Source: DATDQA01 sp035292505 (GTDB taxonomy: Bacteria; Bacteroidota; Bacteroidia; Chitinophagales; Saprospiraceae). From it: a stretch of DNA of 16,529 nucleotides. Below the pieces are notes generated by a model that did not search any database, was not told where the DNA came from, and was given only the letters and a program-made list of their open reading frames with translations. The translations under genes and the position numbers were made by a program. Positions within the stretch are counted from its first letter, which is position 1, and every line of letters begins with the position of its first letter. The DNA is taken from NCBI GenBank assembly GCA_035292505.1, contig DATDQA010000122.1, positions 1 to 16,529 on the forward strand, in the 5' to 3' direction. Of this stretch, positions 1-7,730 are shown piece by piece.

Positions 1-66
1 CAGGAGTCCTCAGACCCGACTTTCCGATGTCATCAGTCGGACTTGTCGACCCTCCTGGCATTTTTG
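1..66 (+). terminator. Possible terminator of a gene lying left of the window
   Basis: An outer inverted repeat CAGGAG (1-6) / CTCCTG (52-57) encloses a second one, CCGAC (16-20) / GTCGG (36-40). Five T residues follow at 61-65. The arrangement resembles an intrinsic terminator for a gene whose end lies outside the window. The outer stem is only 6 bp and the two stems are separated by unpaired bases, so the call is weak. Confidence 0.22.
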
Positions 67-118
67 GGGTTTAACCGGATTTTAATCCCTTCTTCATTCC
101 GCCTTTAGACCTGCATCC

Positions 119-126
119 TATGTTTG
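119..126 (+). promoter_or_regulatory. Bacteroidota -7-like box (TATGTTTG)
   Basis: TATGTTTG matches the Bacteroidota -7 consensus TAnnTTTG, 12 bases before the glycosyltransferase ATG. I see no TTG at the usual 19-21 base spacing upstream. The leader would be very short. Chance occurrence is possible. Confidence 0.2.
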
Positions 127-138
127 GGCTTGATTCTT

Positions 139-1044
139 ATGCTCAAAGTATCAGTCATATTACCAACATACAATTCTGAACGTCGGTTGCAGCGCACATT
201 GGACTCTATTACTGGACAAACGGGCAAAGGAACCGATTTTACTATCGAGCTCATCGTCGTGGACGATTGCTCTACCGATCAAACTCAGGAGATTCTCAGA
301 CAAAATCGTATTGAATTTCTCCGCACCCATGCACACTGCGGAGGACCCAACAAAGGCAGAAATATCGGATTGAAACATGCCAGTGGAGATTACATCTGCT
401 TTATTGATCACGATGACCTCTGGGCAAAGGACAAAATACAATGCCAGCTCAAAGTGGCACAAATCTGCCCTATCGTCAGTACGGGTTACACCGTCATTGA
501 CATGTTTCATCACACAGGACTCTCTGATACATCCGACGCAGGCGAGATCAAAATATTACCGAAGAATGGCGCCTTTCTGCAAAAACTCACACGCAATAAA
601 AAAGGCCAGCAACCCTACCCCAGCACGCTCATGATCAATAAAGCCCTCAAGCATATCAGATTTGAAGAGCGTTTCGGGATGGTCGATTATGATTGGCAGT
701 TGCGTTTGTTCGAAAATCATTCTTATGCCATTATCTCCAAACCGCTGGTCACACGCTACGTGACCGGAGGGAATTTATCCCTCAACAAGGAATATAGGAA
801 AATCGACTATCAATATTCGCTCACATCACTGGAGTGGTATACACAACGCTACCCGAGAGAAGTAGAACTCGCCAGGAAACACATCAATGGCACCCTTGCC
901 AGATATTTTTACGTGACCGGTGAGATGCATGCTGCACGGAAATATTTCCGCAAATCCATTTGGGATCTCAAGACAATCTTATACTATTTCACATCCTACT
1001 ATGGTAACAACCTGGTAAAAAAACATTTCAGGGTATTTGGGTGA
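139..1044 (+). CDS. Family 2 glycosyltransferase (GT-A fold)
   Basis: This 301-residue protein is a probable glycosyltransferase that moves a sugar from a nucleotide-sugar donor to an envelope polysaccharide or glycan acceptor in the cytoplasm. The GT2 landmarks are in order: the first strand VSVILPTYN (residues 4-12), the nucleotide-binding strand IVVDDCSTD (39-47), the NKGRNIGL segment (71-78) and the metal-binding DHDD (90-93, DXD-type). A later VDYDWQLRL segment sits where GT2 enzymes carry the catalytic acidic region. The C-terminal 90 residues are basic and aromatic, with no clear membrane helix, so it is probably soluble or peripheral. The in-frame TTG at 124 would add five residues; ATG 139 places the first beta strand at the usual distance and is preferred. 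Substrate cannot be read from sequence, and no neighbouring sugar genes are present to help. Confidence 0.88.
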   Translation: MLKVSVILPTYNSERRLQRTLDSITGQTGKGTDFTIELIVVDDCSTDQTQEILRQNRIEFLRTHAHCGGPNKGRNIGLKHASGDYICFIDHDDLWAKDKIQCQLKVAQICPIVSTGYTVIDMFHHTGLSDTSDAGEIKILPKNGAFLQKLTRNKKGQQPYPSTLMINKALKHIRFEERFGMVDYDWQLRLFENHSYAIISKPLVTRYVTGGNLSLNKEYRKIDYQYSLTSLEWYTQRYPREVELARKHINGTLARYFYVTGEMHAARKYFRKSIWDLKTILYYFTSYYGNNLVKKHFRVFG

Positions 1045-1315
1045 TGAAAAGATGTTACCGTATTGAAAACTCTTGTTTGAAAAAAGTTTGTGTTATGAAA
1101 AGCTTCCCCCTGAAAAGCGACAACTCATGAATTGATTTTCCCCACGTGGTGAAGGGGCCGGATCCGGTGTGCAACATGGAATATCTTCAAGCATTCTTGC
1201 GGTCCGGCCACTTATTATCTTGATCTGTGTCCCTCGATCATATCACCTTCGTCATGTCGATGATTCAACCCCATGCAAGCCACCACTTTCACGCCGGTTA
1301 GACATCGTTGTCGGC

Positions 1316-1343
1316 CTCTTTGTTCTGTTGAAACAACAAAGAG
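1316..1343. repeat. Perfect 9-bp inverted repeat, 10-base loop
   Basis: CTCTTTGTT (1316-1324) and AACAAAGAG (1335-1343) are exact reverse complements separated by 10 bases. No T-run follows on either strand, so it is not a typical intrinsic terminator. It ends 22 bases upstream of the candidate -7 box at 1366-1373. That would place it over or just upstream of the -33 region of the CFA synthase promoter, a natural position for a regulator site. Confidence 0.4.
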
Positions 1344-1365
1344 AGAATCAAGTCAAGATCATGAT

Positions 1366-1373
1366 TATCTTTG
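1366..1373 (+). promoter_or_regulatory. Candidate -7 promoter element for the CFA synthase gene
   Basis: TATCTTTG fits the Bacteroidota -7 consensus TAnnTTTG exactly and lies 58 bases before the ATG at 1432. No TTG motif is found at the expected 19-21 base spacing upstream, so either the promoter is activator-dependent or the match is fortuitous. Confidence 0.35.
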
Positions 1374-1431
1374 AACACGATCATTACTTTTATGACCTTA
1401 TGTATCATACCATCAACTTATCTGAAGTGTT

Positions 1432-2622
1432 ATGGAACCCCGGAAACTCCTCTCGCGGGCTTTTGCCGAAGCCCATATTGAAATAGGGCGCGACATAGTG
1501 GTAAAGGATGATCGGTTTTATTCCCGTGTGCTCAGAGGCCATTCGTTGGGAATGGGAGAGTCCTATGTAGAGGGCTGGTGGGATGCCCCCGATCTGACAG
1601 GCTTATTCTGTAAGATCATTTCCGGTTTGCCGGGGATCAGGAAATATCTGAAGTCAAATGTGCGAAGGACATTCTCGATATTACTTGCTTCAATGACCAA
1701 CCGTCAACAACGAAGGAAAGCACGCAGAGATGTCCAGTCGCACTATGATATCGACCAGGCGCTCTATGAAACCATGCTGGATGAAAACATGGTATACTCC
1801 TCCGCGTATTTTCAAAGCCCTGCATGGACACTCGGGCAGGCGCAGGAAGCAAAAATTGACCTGATCTATCAAAAGCTGCATCTTCCTGAACATGAAAGCA
1901 ACGGGCAACAGCCTAAAGTGCTTGACATCGGCTGTGGTTGGGGATACGCATTGGAATACGGTGCACGTCACTATGCTATTGAGGGAGTCGGTATTACACT
2001 ATCAGAAAATCAATTGGATCTCGCGAGGCAACATGTATATGGACTTCCAGTCGAAATCCGATTGCAAGATTATCGCGACTTGCCGGAAGATGAAAAGTAC
2101 GATGCCATTTTTTCCATCGGCATGCTGGAGCATGTCGGTCAAAAAAACTACCGCGCATTCATGCGGGCAGTTTCCCGCCATCTCAAACCAAATGGACTTT
2201 TTCTCCTGCATACGATCGGGAGCACTAAACCCGGATCTCTTGACTCATGGATGAACAAGTATATTTTTCCGGGTGCTTATATCCCATCCTTGTCGCAGAT
2301 TGCCAGGGCATCGCAAGGTGTACTGATCGCACAGGATTTCCACAACTTTGGATTGTACTATGCCCGTACGCTGGAGGAATGGTACGCGCGGTTCCTGAAA
2401 GGTTGGAACCAATTGCAAGAGATACGCCCGGAATTCTACAATGAACGTTTTTTCCGGATGTGGAAATATTATCTCCTCACCTGCGCAGCCAGTTTCTTCA
2501 CCGGATATAATGAACTCTGGCAGATCGTATATTCGAAACAACCACTCGACAAAGTGTATGAATCTGTGCGATCTCCACGGCGGATTCCTCAAGCACATGA
2601 AAACCAAGTTCTCATCAGATAG
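1432..2622 (+). CDS. cfa: Cyclopropane-fatty-acyl-phospholipid synthase
   Basis: This 396-residue enzyme is a SAM-dependent methyltransferase that adds a methylene bridge across cis double bonds of unsaturated phospholipid acyl chains at the inner face of the membrane. Its length is close to the E. coli enzyme (382). Family landmarks are continuous: GESYVEGWWD (42-51) in the N-terminal lipid-binding part, SHYDID (103-108), YSSAYF (122-127), the SAM-binding VLDIGCGWG (163-171), LQDYRDL (211-217), GMLEHVG (230-236), LLHTIGS (258-264), NKYIFPGAYIPS (275-286), HNFGLYY (304-310) and FYNERFFRMWKYYL (335-348). The bicarbonate-site residues I recall for E. coli (Glu in EHVG, His and Ile in HTIG, Tyr in YxERF) are present as E233, H260, I262 and Y336. 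The position of E. coli C139 is Ser124. The start ATG 1432 puts the N-terminal helix at the usual place; no ribosome-binding site is evident. Confidence 0.95.
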   Translation: MEPRKLLSRAFAEAHIEIGRDIVVKDDRFYSRVLRGHSLGMGESYVEGWWDAPDLTGLFCKIISGLPGIRKYLKSNVRRTFSILLASMTNRQQRRKARRDVQSHYDIDQALYETMLDENMVYSSAYFQSPAWTLGQAQEAKIDLIYQKLHLPEHESNGQQPKVLDIGCGWGYALEYGARHYAIEGVGITLSENQLDLARQHVYGLPVEIRLQDYRDLPEDEKYDAIFSIGMLEHVGQKNYRAFMRAVSRHLKPNGLFLLHTIGSTKPGSLDSWMNKYIFPGAYIPSLSQIARASQGVLIAQDFHNFGLYYARTLEEWYARFLKGWNQLQEIRPEFYNERFFRMWKYYLLTCAASFFTGYNELWQIVYSKQPLDKVYESVRSPRRIPQAHENQVLIR

Positions 2623-2788
2623 ACGTAGGATGCGCTGATACAAGGGTTTTCAGTGAGCATGCAAGACGTGGTGTGTGAGCATTGTGATATTCTATCAATC
2701 TCATTCTGGACAAACTGCTATACGCCGGATCATTTATACATTTGAGATAATAATAACAGAGCTTTGCAAGGCAGTAATACAAAGTACA

Positions 2789-3232
2789 TTAATCCCACAC
2801 AAACTTCCACTGCCCATCCGGCTGTCTTCTCCAGACAGTATGAAAATAGCCGGTGTCCGTAATCATCGCACCGCTCGAATCTTTTGCCGAGAAGGTGTAT
2901 GGTCCATACGTATAAGCCAGGTCACCGCCTGACGCTACAGATGCAAATGACGGTTTCCAGGACAGCTTGAGTTCAGTAAATGGTTGCGATACAAAATATT
3001 CCTTCATCTCTTCCTTGCCTCTGATGAGTCTTTTGCCCCGATGCATGACGACATCGTCTGCAGCGAAATGCATGAAGGCGGCAGGCACACCATCCTTAGC
3101 CGCCATGGCGGCAAATGCGTTTTCGGCGACAATGACTTCTTGTTCCAGACTTTCGACATCCGGTACGCCTTCTTTTTGCGCACAGGCCATGAACGCGATC
3201 ATGACGGCTGAGACTGCGATATGAGTTTTCAT
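2789..3232 (-). CDS. DUF4440/SnoaL-like (NTF2-fold) lipoprotein
   Basis: This 147-residue product begins with a lipoprotein signal (MKTHIAVSAVMIAFMAC, lipobox FMAC with Cys17 as the lipidated residue). The following Ala-Gln gives no obvious inner-membrane retention signal. The mature part has the DUF4440/SnoaL-like order: a long first helix (about 27-50), the FMHFAADDVVMHRGKRLIRG segment (about 53-72) typical of the cone-shaped NTF2-like fold, the EEMKEYF helix, and closing strands ending in W-rich YFHTVWRRQPDGQWKFVWD. Such proteins are usually small-ligand binders or steroid-isomerase-like; no catalytic dyad can be assigned and the function is unknown. It lies convergent to the CFA synthase gene (166-base gap) and divergent from the large operon at 3415. 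The stop codon directly follows the terminal FVWD motif, so the gene is complete. Confidence 0.82.
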   Translation of the reverse strand: MKTHIAVSAVMIAFMACAQKEGVPDVESLEQEVIVAENAFAAMAAKDGVPAAFMHFAADDVVMHRGKRLIRGKEEMKEYFVSQPFTELKLSWKPSFASVASGGDLAYTYGPYTFSAKDSSGAMITDTGYFHTVWRRQPDGQWKFVWD

Positions 3233-3414
3233 CGTGAATCAAGAATAAATACAGGTGAATTGATTTCTGGCTCTTGACAATCGGTGTCAATATTCGTAAA
3301 TTGTAGCGTTTTCACCTGAGCGTCTTTTTTGGGACACGCAGATTTGAGTCTTCGAAGGTTTAGTCATCGCAACGAAGACAATTCAGGTAGCCTTGACATG
3401 TATATCATTTGCAC
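3233..3414. promoter_or_regulatory. Divergent control region with nested inverted repeats
   Basis: This 182-base region separates the minus-strand DUF4440 gene from the five-gene plus-strand cluster. An outer inverted repeat CAGGTGAA (3252-3259) / TTCACCTG (3311-3318) surrounds an inner one TTGACA (3274-3279) / TGTCAA (3285-3290). Their centres are only about 3 bases apart. The inner dyad supplies a TTG that lies 20 bases before TAAATTGT (3297-3304), a weak match to TAnnTTTG, so a plus-strand promoter could start transcription near 3311. For the minus-strand gene, TATTCTTG (complement of 3240-3247) is a one-mismatch -7 box. A further 7-bp stem GTCTTCG (3348-3354) / CGAAGAC (3373-3379) would fall in the leader of the operon. 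The positions and matches are seen in the sequence; the roles are inferred. Confidence 0.35.
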
Positions 3415-6400
3415 ATGCCCAGCCGTGCAGCAAAACCGGATGTCCTCCTACCCTACCCGGCAAAACAGGTTTTCGCCGCTTTAATGGCTATGTGTTGCTG
3501 TGTTGGGATGTACGGTCAGCGCTACGACCGCCTTGTGATCTTAGCAGATGGCGATCGCATCAACCCCACATTGCAGGCACAAATTGTCATGCTGGAGGCC
3601 GACTTCCGGCAATTCTTCAGTGTTGCAGATATACAGATTATCAGAGTGGAGACGGACCAACTGCAGGAACGCGCCAGCGAGAATGCGGTCAAGAACATCG
3701 AGGAGGGACTTCTGAAAATGCAGGAACTGTGTCGGGAGCCAGACCGGACAATTGTGATCGCATTTGTCTTCCTTGAAGGTAAAGGACCGACGTATTCGCA
3801 GATTGAAAGTATGCTTGAACAAGCACAAAGCGAGGTGAAAATTTTATCCAATGTCTACTTCAGGAATACGTTGACGGATCTCGGCTGCGGAAGGTATGCA
3901 GTGCTCGACTATACAAGAGGTGAGGTGAAGTCGCGCGACACAATTGAAACTGATGAGCGCGAGTTTCCCATCATACCAGTTGTCGGTGGTGGTGTGTTGA
4001 TTGGTACCGCCATAGTCCTTCTTGCTGATCGCGGAGGCATAGGCTGTGATGCAGTGGACCCTTCATGGCAAGCCCCCGCAGGACTTTGTTCCGACGATAC
4101 ACCTGTGCAACTATTAGTGACTGGAACACAGGGCGGCAACTGGTCCGGAACTGGTGTAAATTCTAATGGCCTATTCGACGCGTCATCCGGCACACAAGCG
4201 GTTACCTACTCTGTTGGCGAAGGATCATGCAGACAAAGCAGTACACAGACAGTAGAAGTTGGTAGTGCTGATGCCAGTTGGCCCATTCCCTCTCAACCAT
4301 GTGAAGGACAAAACGTAGTCCTGGTTCCAAATACTACGGGTGGCACATGGACTGGCCCTGGTATAATACAGAATCCCAACAGTACAGCGAATTTCAGTCA
4401 GGCCAATGCCGGTACGTACAATGTCACCTATTCAATTACTCTGGGTGCATGCAGTGCATCGAGTAGTCAGGATATCACCGTGCTGCCCGATGCTGATCCA
4501 GGCTGGGTTATTCCTGATCCCCTTTGCGTAGGTGAATCTGCTGAGCTTATGCCTTCCATCACGTCATTTGGGCATTGGACCGGAGTTGGTATCACCGATC
4601 ATGGAAATGGAACAGCTACGTTTTTTGCAGACAACGCAGGAACATTCAGCGTCACCTATACTGCAGGGACAGGAGAATGCGAAGCATCGCTCACTCAGGA
4701 AATTGAAGTTTCTTCTAACCCTGATGCCTCATGGTCCTCTCCTTCCGGACTCTGTACAGGGGAAGAAGTAATGTTAGCTCCTGTTGGCACAGCAGGTGGA
4801 AGTTGGTCGGGACCCGGAGTCACCAATCATGGCGACGGCACAGCGACGTTTATCCAAAATGCACCTGGCACGTATTCAATAACATACACGGCGACTTTAG
4901 GCGATTGCATCGCATCTCAGACACAAGACATTATTGTAATAAACCAGGCAGATCCTTCATGGACATCACCAGGTGAAGTATGTTCGGGAAATGTTTATAC
5001 GCTTTCTCCCTCTGGTACTCCTGGTGGTGCATGGACAGGACAAGGCATCACAGATCACGGCGATGGTACTGCGTCGTTCGTCTCCAACGAAGCTGGTACA
5101 TATTCTGTGACTTATGCTGCGGGCACAGGAGCGTGTGAAGCCTCGCTATCCATGGACATCATTGTGATACAAACCCCTGATGCGTCATGGTCTCTGCCGC
5201 CCAATGCGCTTTGTGCCGGAGATTCATACGAGCTCATGTCTTCAGGCAGCCCGGGAGGCATGTGGAGTGGTCAGGGAGTGATAGATCATGGAGATGGCAC
5301 AGCGACATTTTCGCAAACAGAGGCAGGTGCGTATGAAGTCACCTACATGGTGATAACTGGTCCATGTTCAGCTTCACTGACACAAACAATAATGGTAATA
5401 AGTCAACCCGATGCATCATGGGCACCGCCATCGAATGTCTGCGCAGGAGATCAGGTGACACTTGTACCATCAGGTACTATGGGCGGGATGTGGTCTGGAA
5501 ATAGCGTTATGGATCTCGGTGACGGAACGGCCCTTTTCACTCCATCTGAAGCTGGGTCCTATACTATTCTATATACAATAGGCCAGGGTTCCTGTGAAGC
5601 GAGCCTGGCACAGGACGTAGAGGTATTTCCTCTGCCCGATGCGGGATGGAGTCTTCCGTCAGGAGTCTGCACAGGTCAGGTTGTGGTGCTTTCGCCAAAT
5701 GGTACAACCGGAGGTACATGGTCAGGCGATGGGATCACAGACCTGGGCAATGGCACGGCGAATTTCAGCCAGGAGAAACCAGGGTTGTACAATGTGACGT
5801 ATTCAGTGACTACAGGCCCTTGTACCTCTTCACTCTCACAGGACATAGAGGTCGTCAACCAACCTGATCCGGCTTGGACGATACCTACCGATGTATGCTC
5901 CGGTCAGGAAATCTTGCTTGTACCGGATGGCACAAGTGGCGGAACATGGTCAGGACCTGGGGTGACCGATTTAGGAAATGGTACGGCACATTTTATACAG
6001 AATTCCGGCGGATCTTATAACGTCACTTATTCAGTAGGTCAAGGCGGGTGCGAGCAATCACTATCTCAGGATATTCCGGTAAACGATGCAGGTGATCCGT
6101 CGTGGACGCCACCTTCCGACATTATATGTCCCAATGCAGTTGTCGACTTGGTAGCGGCAGAAGGAACATGGTCTGGAAATGGAGTCACAGATTTAGGAGG
6201 AGGACTAGGTCAGTTCATGGCAAATGAACCTGGTATTTACACCATCACTCTTTCAGTCGGATCGGGAAATTGCACAGCGACTGAATCACATGATGTTGAA
6301 GTTGGCGATGTTGATCCGCCCGTCATTGAAGTCCCTGCATCGGATATGACTGTCTCTTGTGATGGCAATGGTAATGTCACAGAGCTGCAAGACTGGCTGG

Positions 6401-7710
6401 ATACGCATGGTGGTGCCGAAGCAAGTGATCTCTGTTCATCAACCATTACATGGGAACATGACTTCACGGATTTCCCATTTGACTGTGGAATGTCGGGGAC
6501 AACAACTGTGACATTCACAGCGACAGATGAGGAAGGCAATTCAGCAACAACAATAGGAGATTTTACCATCCAGGATATTGACTCACCTGTGTTTGAAGAT
6601 GTCCCGCCAGATATCACTGTGCCATGTGATGCCATTCCTCCACCTGAACCGGTTATTGCCACCGATCAATGTAGCGGCGATGCCGGAATTGTGTTCGAAG
6701 AGCTACCACCCGGCACTAATTGTCCTTATGAAATCATCAGGATTTGGACAGCGACAGATGCATGCGGGAATGAATCGACAGCACAACAGACCATCACAGC
6801 GACAGACAATGAAGCACCGCAGCCGCAGACGATGCCTCATGACACTATTATCAATTGCCCGGGACCGCCAGAGCAGTGCATACCTCCTCCGGAGCAAGTT
6901 CAATTCACCGACAATTGCGACGCCGATCCGACAGTGATGATGACAGAAGAAATCCAGCAGATGCCCGGGATGATTCTTATCATCCGTTGTTGGACTGCCA
7001 CTGATGATTGTGGCAACATGTCCTCACAAGTGTGTCAGCAAATCGTCATTTTTGGTGAAGGTGGAAACATACAACAAGAAGCTTCTTCGGAAATTTCGCT
7101 CACAGTTTCTCCTTCATCAAATCCTGAAACATCGAACGATCTTCATTCTCTTTTCTTACCTGCCAATGCTTTCTGGGAAGATCCGGGATTGATTTTTACA
7201 TCGCAAGACATTCCAGGGAAGGTAGGTACCATTACAAGACTGCCGCCAGTGGCAATTATACTTGAGTTCCCCCTTGAGCCAGGTATTTCTTTAGTGGCAG
7301 GTGGGGGTTTGGGAAAAGCAGAGATATTCAGACACTATAAAAACGTTCGGGATGATTACAAGCTCAGCGGGTTTCTGGATCAACAATTTTACCATCTCGG
7401 ATTACGCTTCATACCTGAAAAGGTGAAAAATGTCTATTTCATTACCGGTGTACAGTATACTCAATATCATATTACAGATCTACGACTCATACAAAGTCAT
7501 CATATTGCTTATGCTCAATCAGACCTTAAAACTTTTAACTTTTCTCATGTCGTGGGAGCAGGAGCGCGTTTTAAGATCGGTGACTTCTGTCGGTTGAATA
7601 TCGCTTCAAACTACAGCACTCAAACTACATCCACGTTGTATGTGCAAATAGAACTGAATATCACCCGGCTTTTCAGTTCAACACACGAATCTTATAACCT
7701 AAAACACTAG
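3415..7710 (+). CDS. Giant exported Ig-repeat/HYR protein with C-terminal beta-barrel-like segment
   Basis: The protein has 1431 residues from ATG 3415 (an in-frame TTG at 3409 would add two). Residues 1-34 form a signal peptide (hydrophobic stretch VFAALMAMCCCVGMYG, likely cleavage before Gln35). Residues 35-183 form an alpha/beta domain of unknown identity, with a topology that could be a degenerate caspase-like fold. Residues 184-204 are a hydrophobic, Gly-rich segment long enough to cross a membrane. Ten tandem 71-77-residue Ig-like repeats follow (215-966), then three HYR-like domains (967 to about 1217), a linker, and a strand-rich segment (about 1276-1420) with alternating hydrophobic residues ending at a terminal Phe, like a small outer-membrane beta-barrel. 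Repeat proteins of this style are usually surface adhesins or scaffolds. It is the first gene of a five-gene cluster, 20 bases ahead of the next, and may anchor or display the two metalloproteases. Function is unknown. Confidence 0.85.
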   Translation: MPSRAAKPDVLLPYPAKQVFAALMAMCCCVGMYGQRYDRLVILADGDRINPTLQAQIVMLEADFRQFFSVADIQIIRVETDQLQERASENAVKNIEEGLLKMQELCREPDRTIVIAFVFLEGKGPTYSQIESMLEQAQSEVKILSNVYFRNTLTDLGCGRYAVLDYTRGEVKSRDTIETDEREFPIIPVVGGGVLIGTAIVLLADRGGIGCDAVDPSWQAPAGLCSDDTPVQLLVTGTQGGNWSGTGVNSNGLFDASSGTQAVTYSVGEGSCRQSSTQTVEVGSADASWPIPSQPCEGQNVVLVPNTTGGTWTGPGIIQNPNSTANFSQANAGTYNVTYSITLGACSASSSQDITVLPDADPGWVIPDPLCVGESAELMPSITSFGHWTGVGITDHGNGTATFFADNAGTFSVTYTAGTGECEASLTQEIEVSSNPDASWSSPSGLCTGEEVMLAPVGTAGGSWSGPGVTNHGDGTATFIQNAPGTYSITYTATLGDCIASQTQDIIVINQADPSWTSPGEVCSGNVYTLSPSGTPGGAWTGQGITDHGDGTASFVSNEAGTYSVTYAAGTGACEASLSMDIIVIQTPDASWSLPPNALCAGDSYELMSSGSPGGMWSGQGVIDHGDGTATFSQTEAGAYEVTYMVITGPCSASLTQTIMVISQPDASWAPPSNVCAGDQVTLVPSGTMGGMWSGNSVMDLGDGTALFTPSEAGSYTILYTIGQGSCEASLAQDVEVFPLPDAGWSLPSGVCTGQVVVLSPNGTTGGTWSGDGITDLGNGTANFSQEKPGLYNVTYSVTTGPCTSSLSQDIEVVNQPDPAWTIPTDVCSGQEILLVPDGTSGGTWSGPGVTDLGNGTAHFIQNSGGSYNVTYSVGQGGCEQSLSQDIPVNDAGDPSWTPPSDIICPNAVVDLVAAEGTWSGNGVTDLGGGLGQFMANEPGIYTITLSVGSGNCTATESHDVEVGDVDPPVIEVPASDMTVSCDGNGNVTELQDWLDTHGGAEASDLCSSTITWEHDFTDFPFDCGMSGTTTVTFTATDEEGNSATTIGDFTIQDIDSPVFEDVPPDITVPCDAIPPPEPVIATDQCSGDAGIVFEELPPGTNCPYEIIRIWTATDACGNESTAQQTITATDNEAPQPQTMPHDTIINCPGPPEQCIPPPEQVQFTDNCDADPTVMMTEEIQQMPGMILIIRCWTATDDCGNMSSQVCQQIVIFGEGGNIQQEASSEISLTVSPSSNPETSNDLHSLFLPANAFWEDPGLIFTSQDIPGKVGTITRLPPVAIILEFPLEPGISLVAGGGLGKAEIFRHYKNVRDDYKLSGFLDQQFYHLGLRFIPEKVKNVYFITGVQYTQYHITDLRLIQSHHIAYAQSDLKTFNFSHVVGAGARFKIGDFCRLNIASNYSTQTTSTLYVQIELNITRLFSSTHESYNLKH
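4057..6312 (+). repeat. Ten tandem Ig-like repeats within the giant exported protein
   Basis: Repeat units begin at 4057, 4270, 4495, 4723, 4951, 5179, 5410, 5638, 5866 and 6094, with unit lengths of 213-231 bp (mostly 228). Each starts with D-[AP]-[SGA]-W and a short Pro segment, then a first Cys, G-G-x-W-[ST]-G-x-G-[VI], G-[DN]-G-T-A-x-F, G-x-Y-x-[VI]-T-Y and G-x-C. Units 1 and 10 are the most divergent. Every unit has exactly two Cys, which suggests one disulfide per domain. Codon use differs between units even where residues are identical, so this is an old array maintained by selection and not a recent expansion. Confidence 0.9.
6313..7065 (+). other. Three HYR-like beta-sandwich domains in the giant exported protein
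   Basis: The units start at 6313 (DPPVIEVP), 6580 (DSPVFEDVP) and 6808 (NEAPQPQTMP). Each has the HYR order: an opening D/N-x-x-P strand, a Cys-containing P-x-D-x-T-[VI]-x-C segment, and a closing W/F-T-A-T-D-x-x-G-N-x-S/A strand. HYR domains are extracellular Ig-like adhesion modules. The call rests on these motifs and the position behind the Ig-like array. Confidence 0.7.
7240..7674 (+). other. Beta-barrel-like C-terminal segment of the giant exported protein
   Basis: About 145 residues (1276-1420) form six to eight probable amphipathic strands, for example VAIILEFPL, ISLVAGGGLGKAEIF, QQFYHLGLRFIPE, VYFITGVQYTQYHI, FSHVVGAGARFKI and TLYVQIELNITRLF. Small residues and aromatics alternate, and the last strand ends in Phe, as in 8-stranded outer-membrane proteins. 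Eleven residues follow. No Cys occurs except one in a turn. It could instead be another soluble beta domain. Confidence 0.5.
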
Positions 7711-7730
7711 CCATAAACGCATCAGATGGA

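Larger units (their letters stand above)
1045..1431. other. Non-coding stretch of 387 bases before the CFA synthase gene
   Basis: No convincing gene is visible. A 105-codon open frame here (1169-1486) runs into the CFA synthase gene in another frame, has no recognisable domain and lacks a protein-like pattern. The stretch does contain a perfect 9-bp hairpin (1316-1343) and a TATCTTTG box (1366-1373), listed separately, so at least its right part is probably the regulatory region of the downstream gene. No T-rich terminator was found after the glycosyltransferase. Confidence 0.5.

Noticed and set aside
1169..1486. Open frame of 105 codons before the CFA synthase gene
   Set aside because: It overlaps the start of a certain gene in another frame, begins at a GTG without support, and shows no domain or signal sequence.
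2653..2682. Direct repeat GTGAGCAT at 2653-2660 and 2675-2682
   Set aside because: Only two 8-bp copies, no dyad, and no gene starts nearby on that strand; chance is sufficient.
6237..6662. Minus-strand Ser/Val-rich open frame of 141 codons
   Set aside because: It is antisense to the HYR-like region and its composition reflects the repeated Thr/Asp codons of the real gene.
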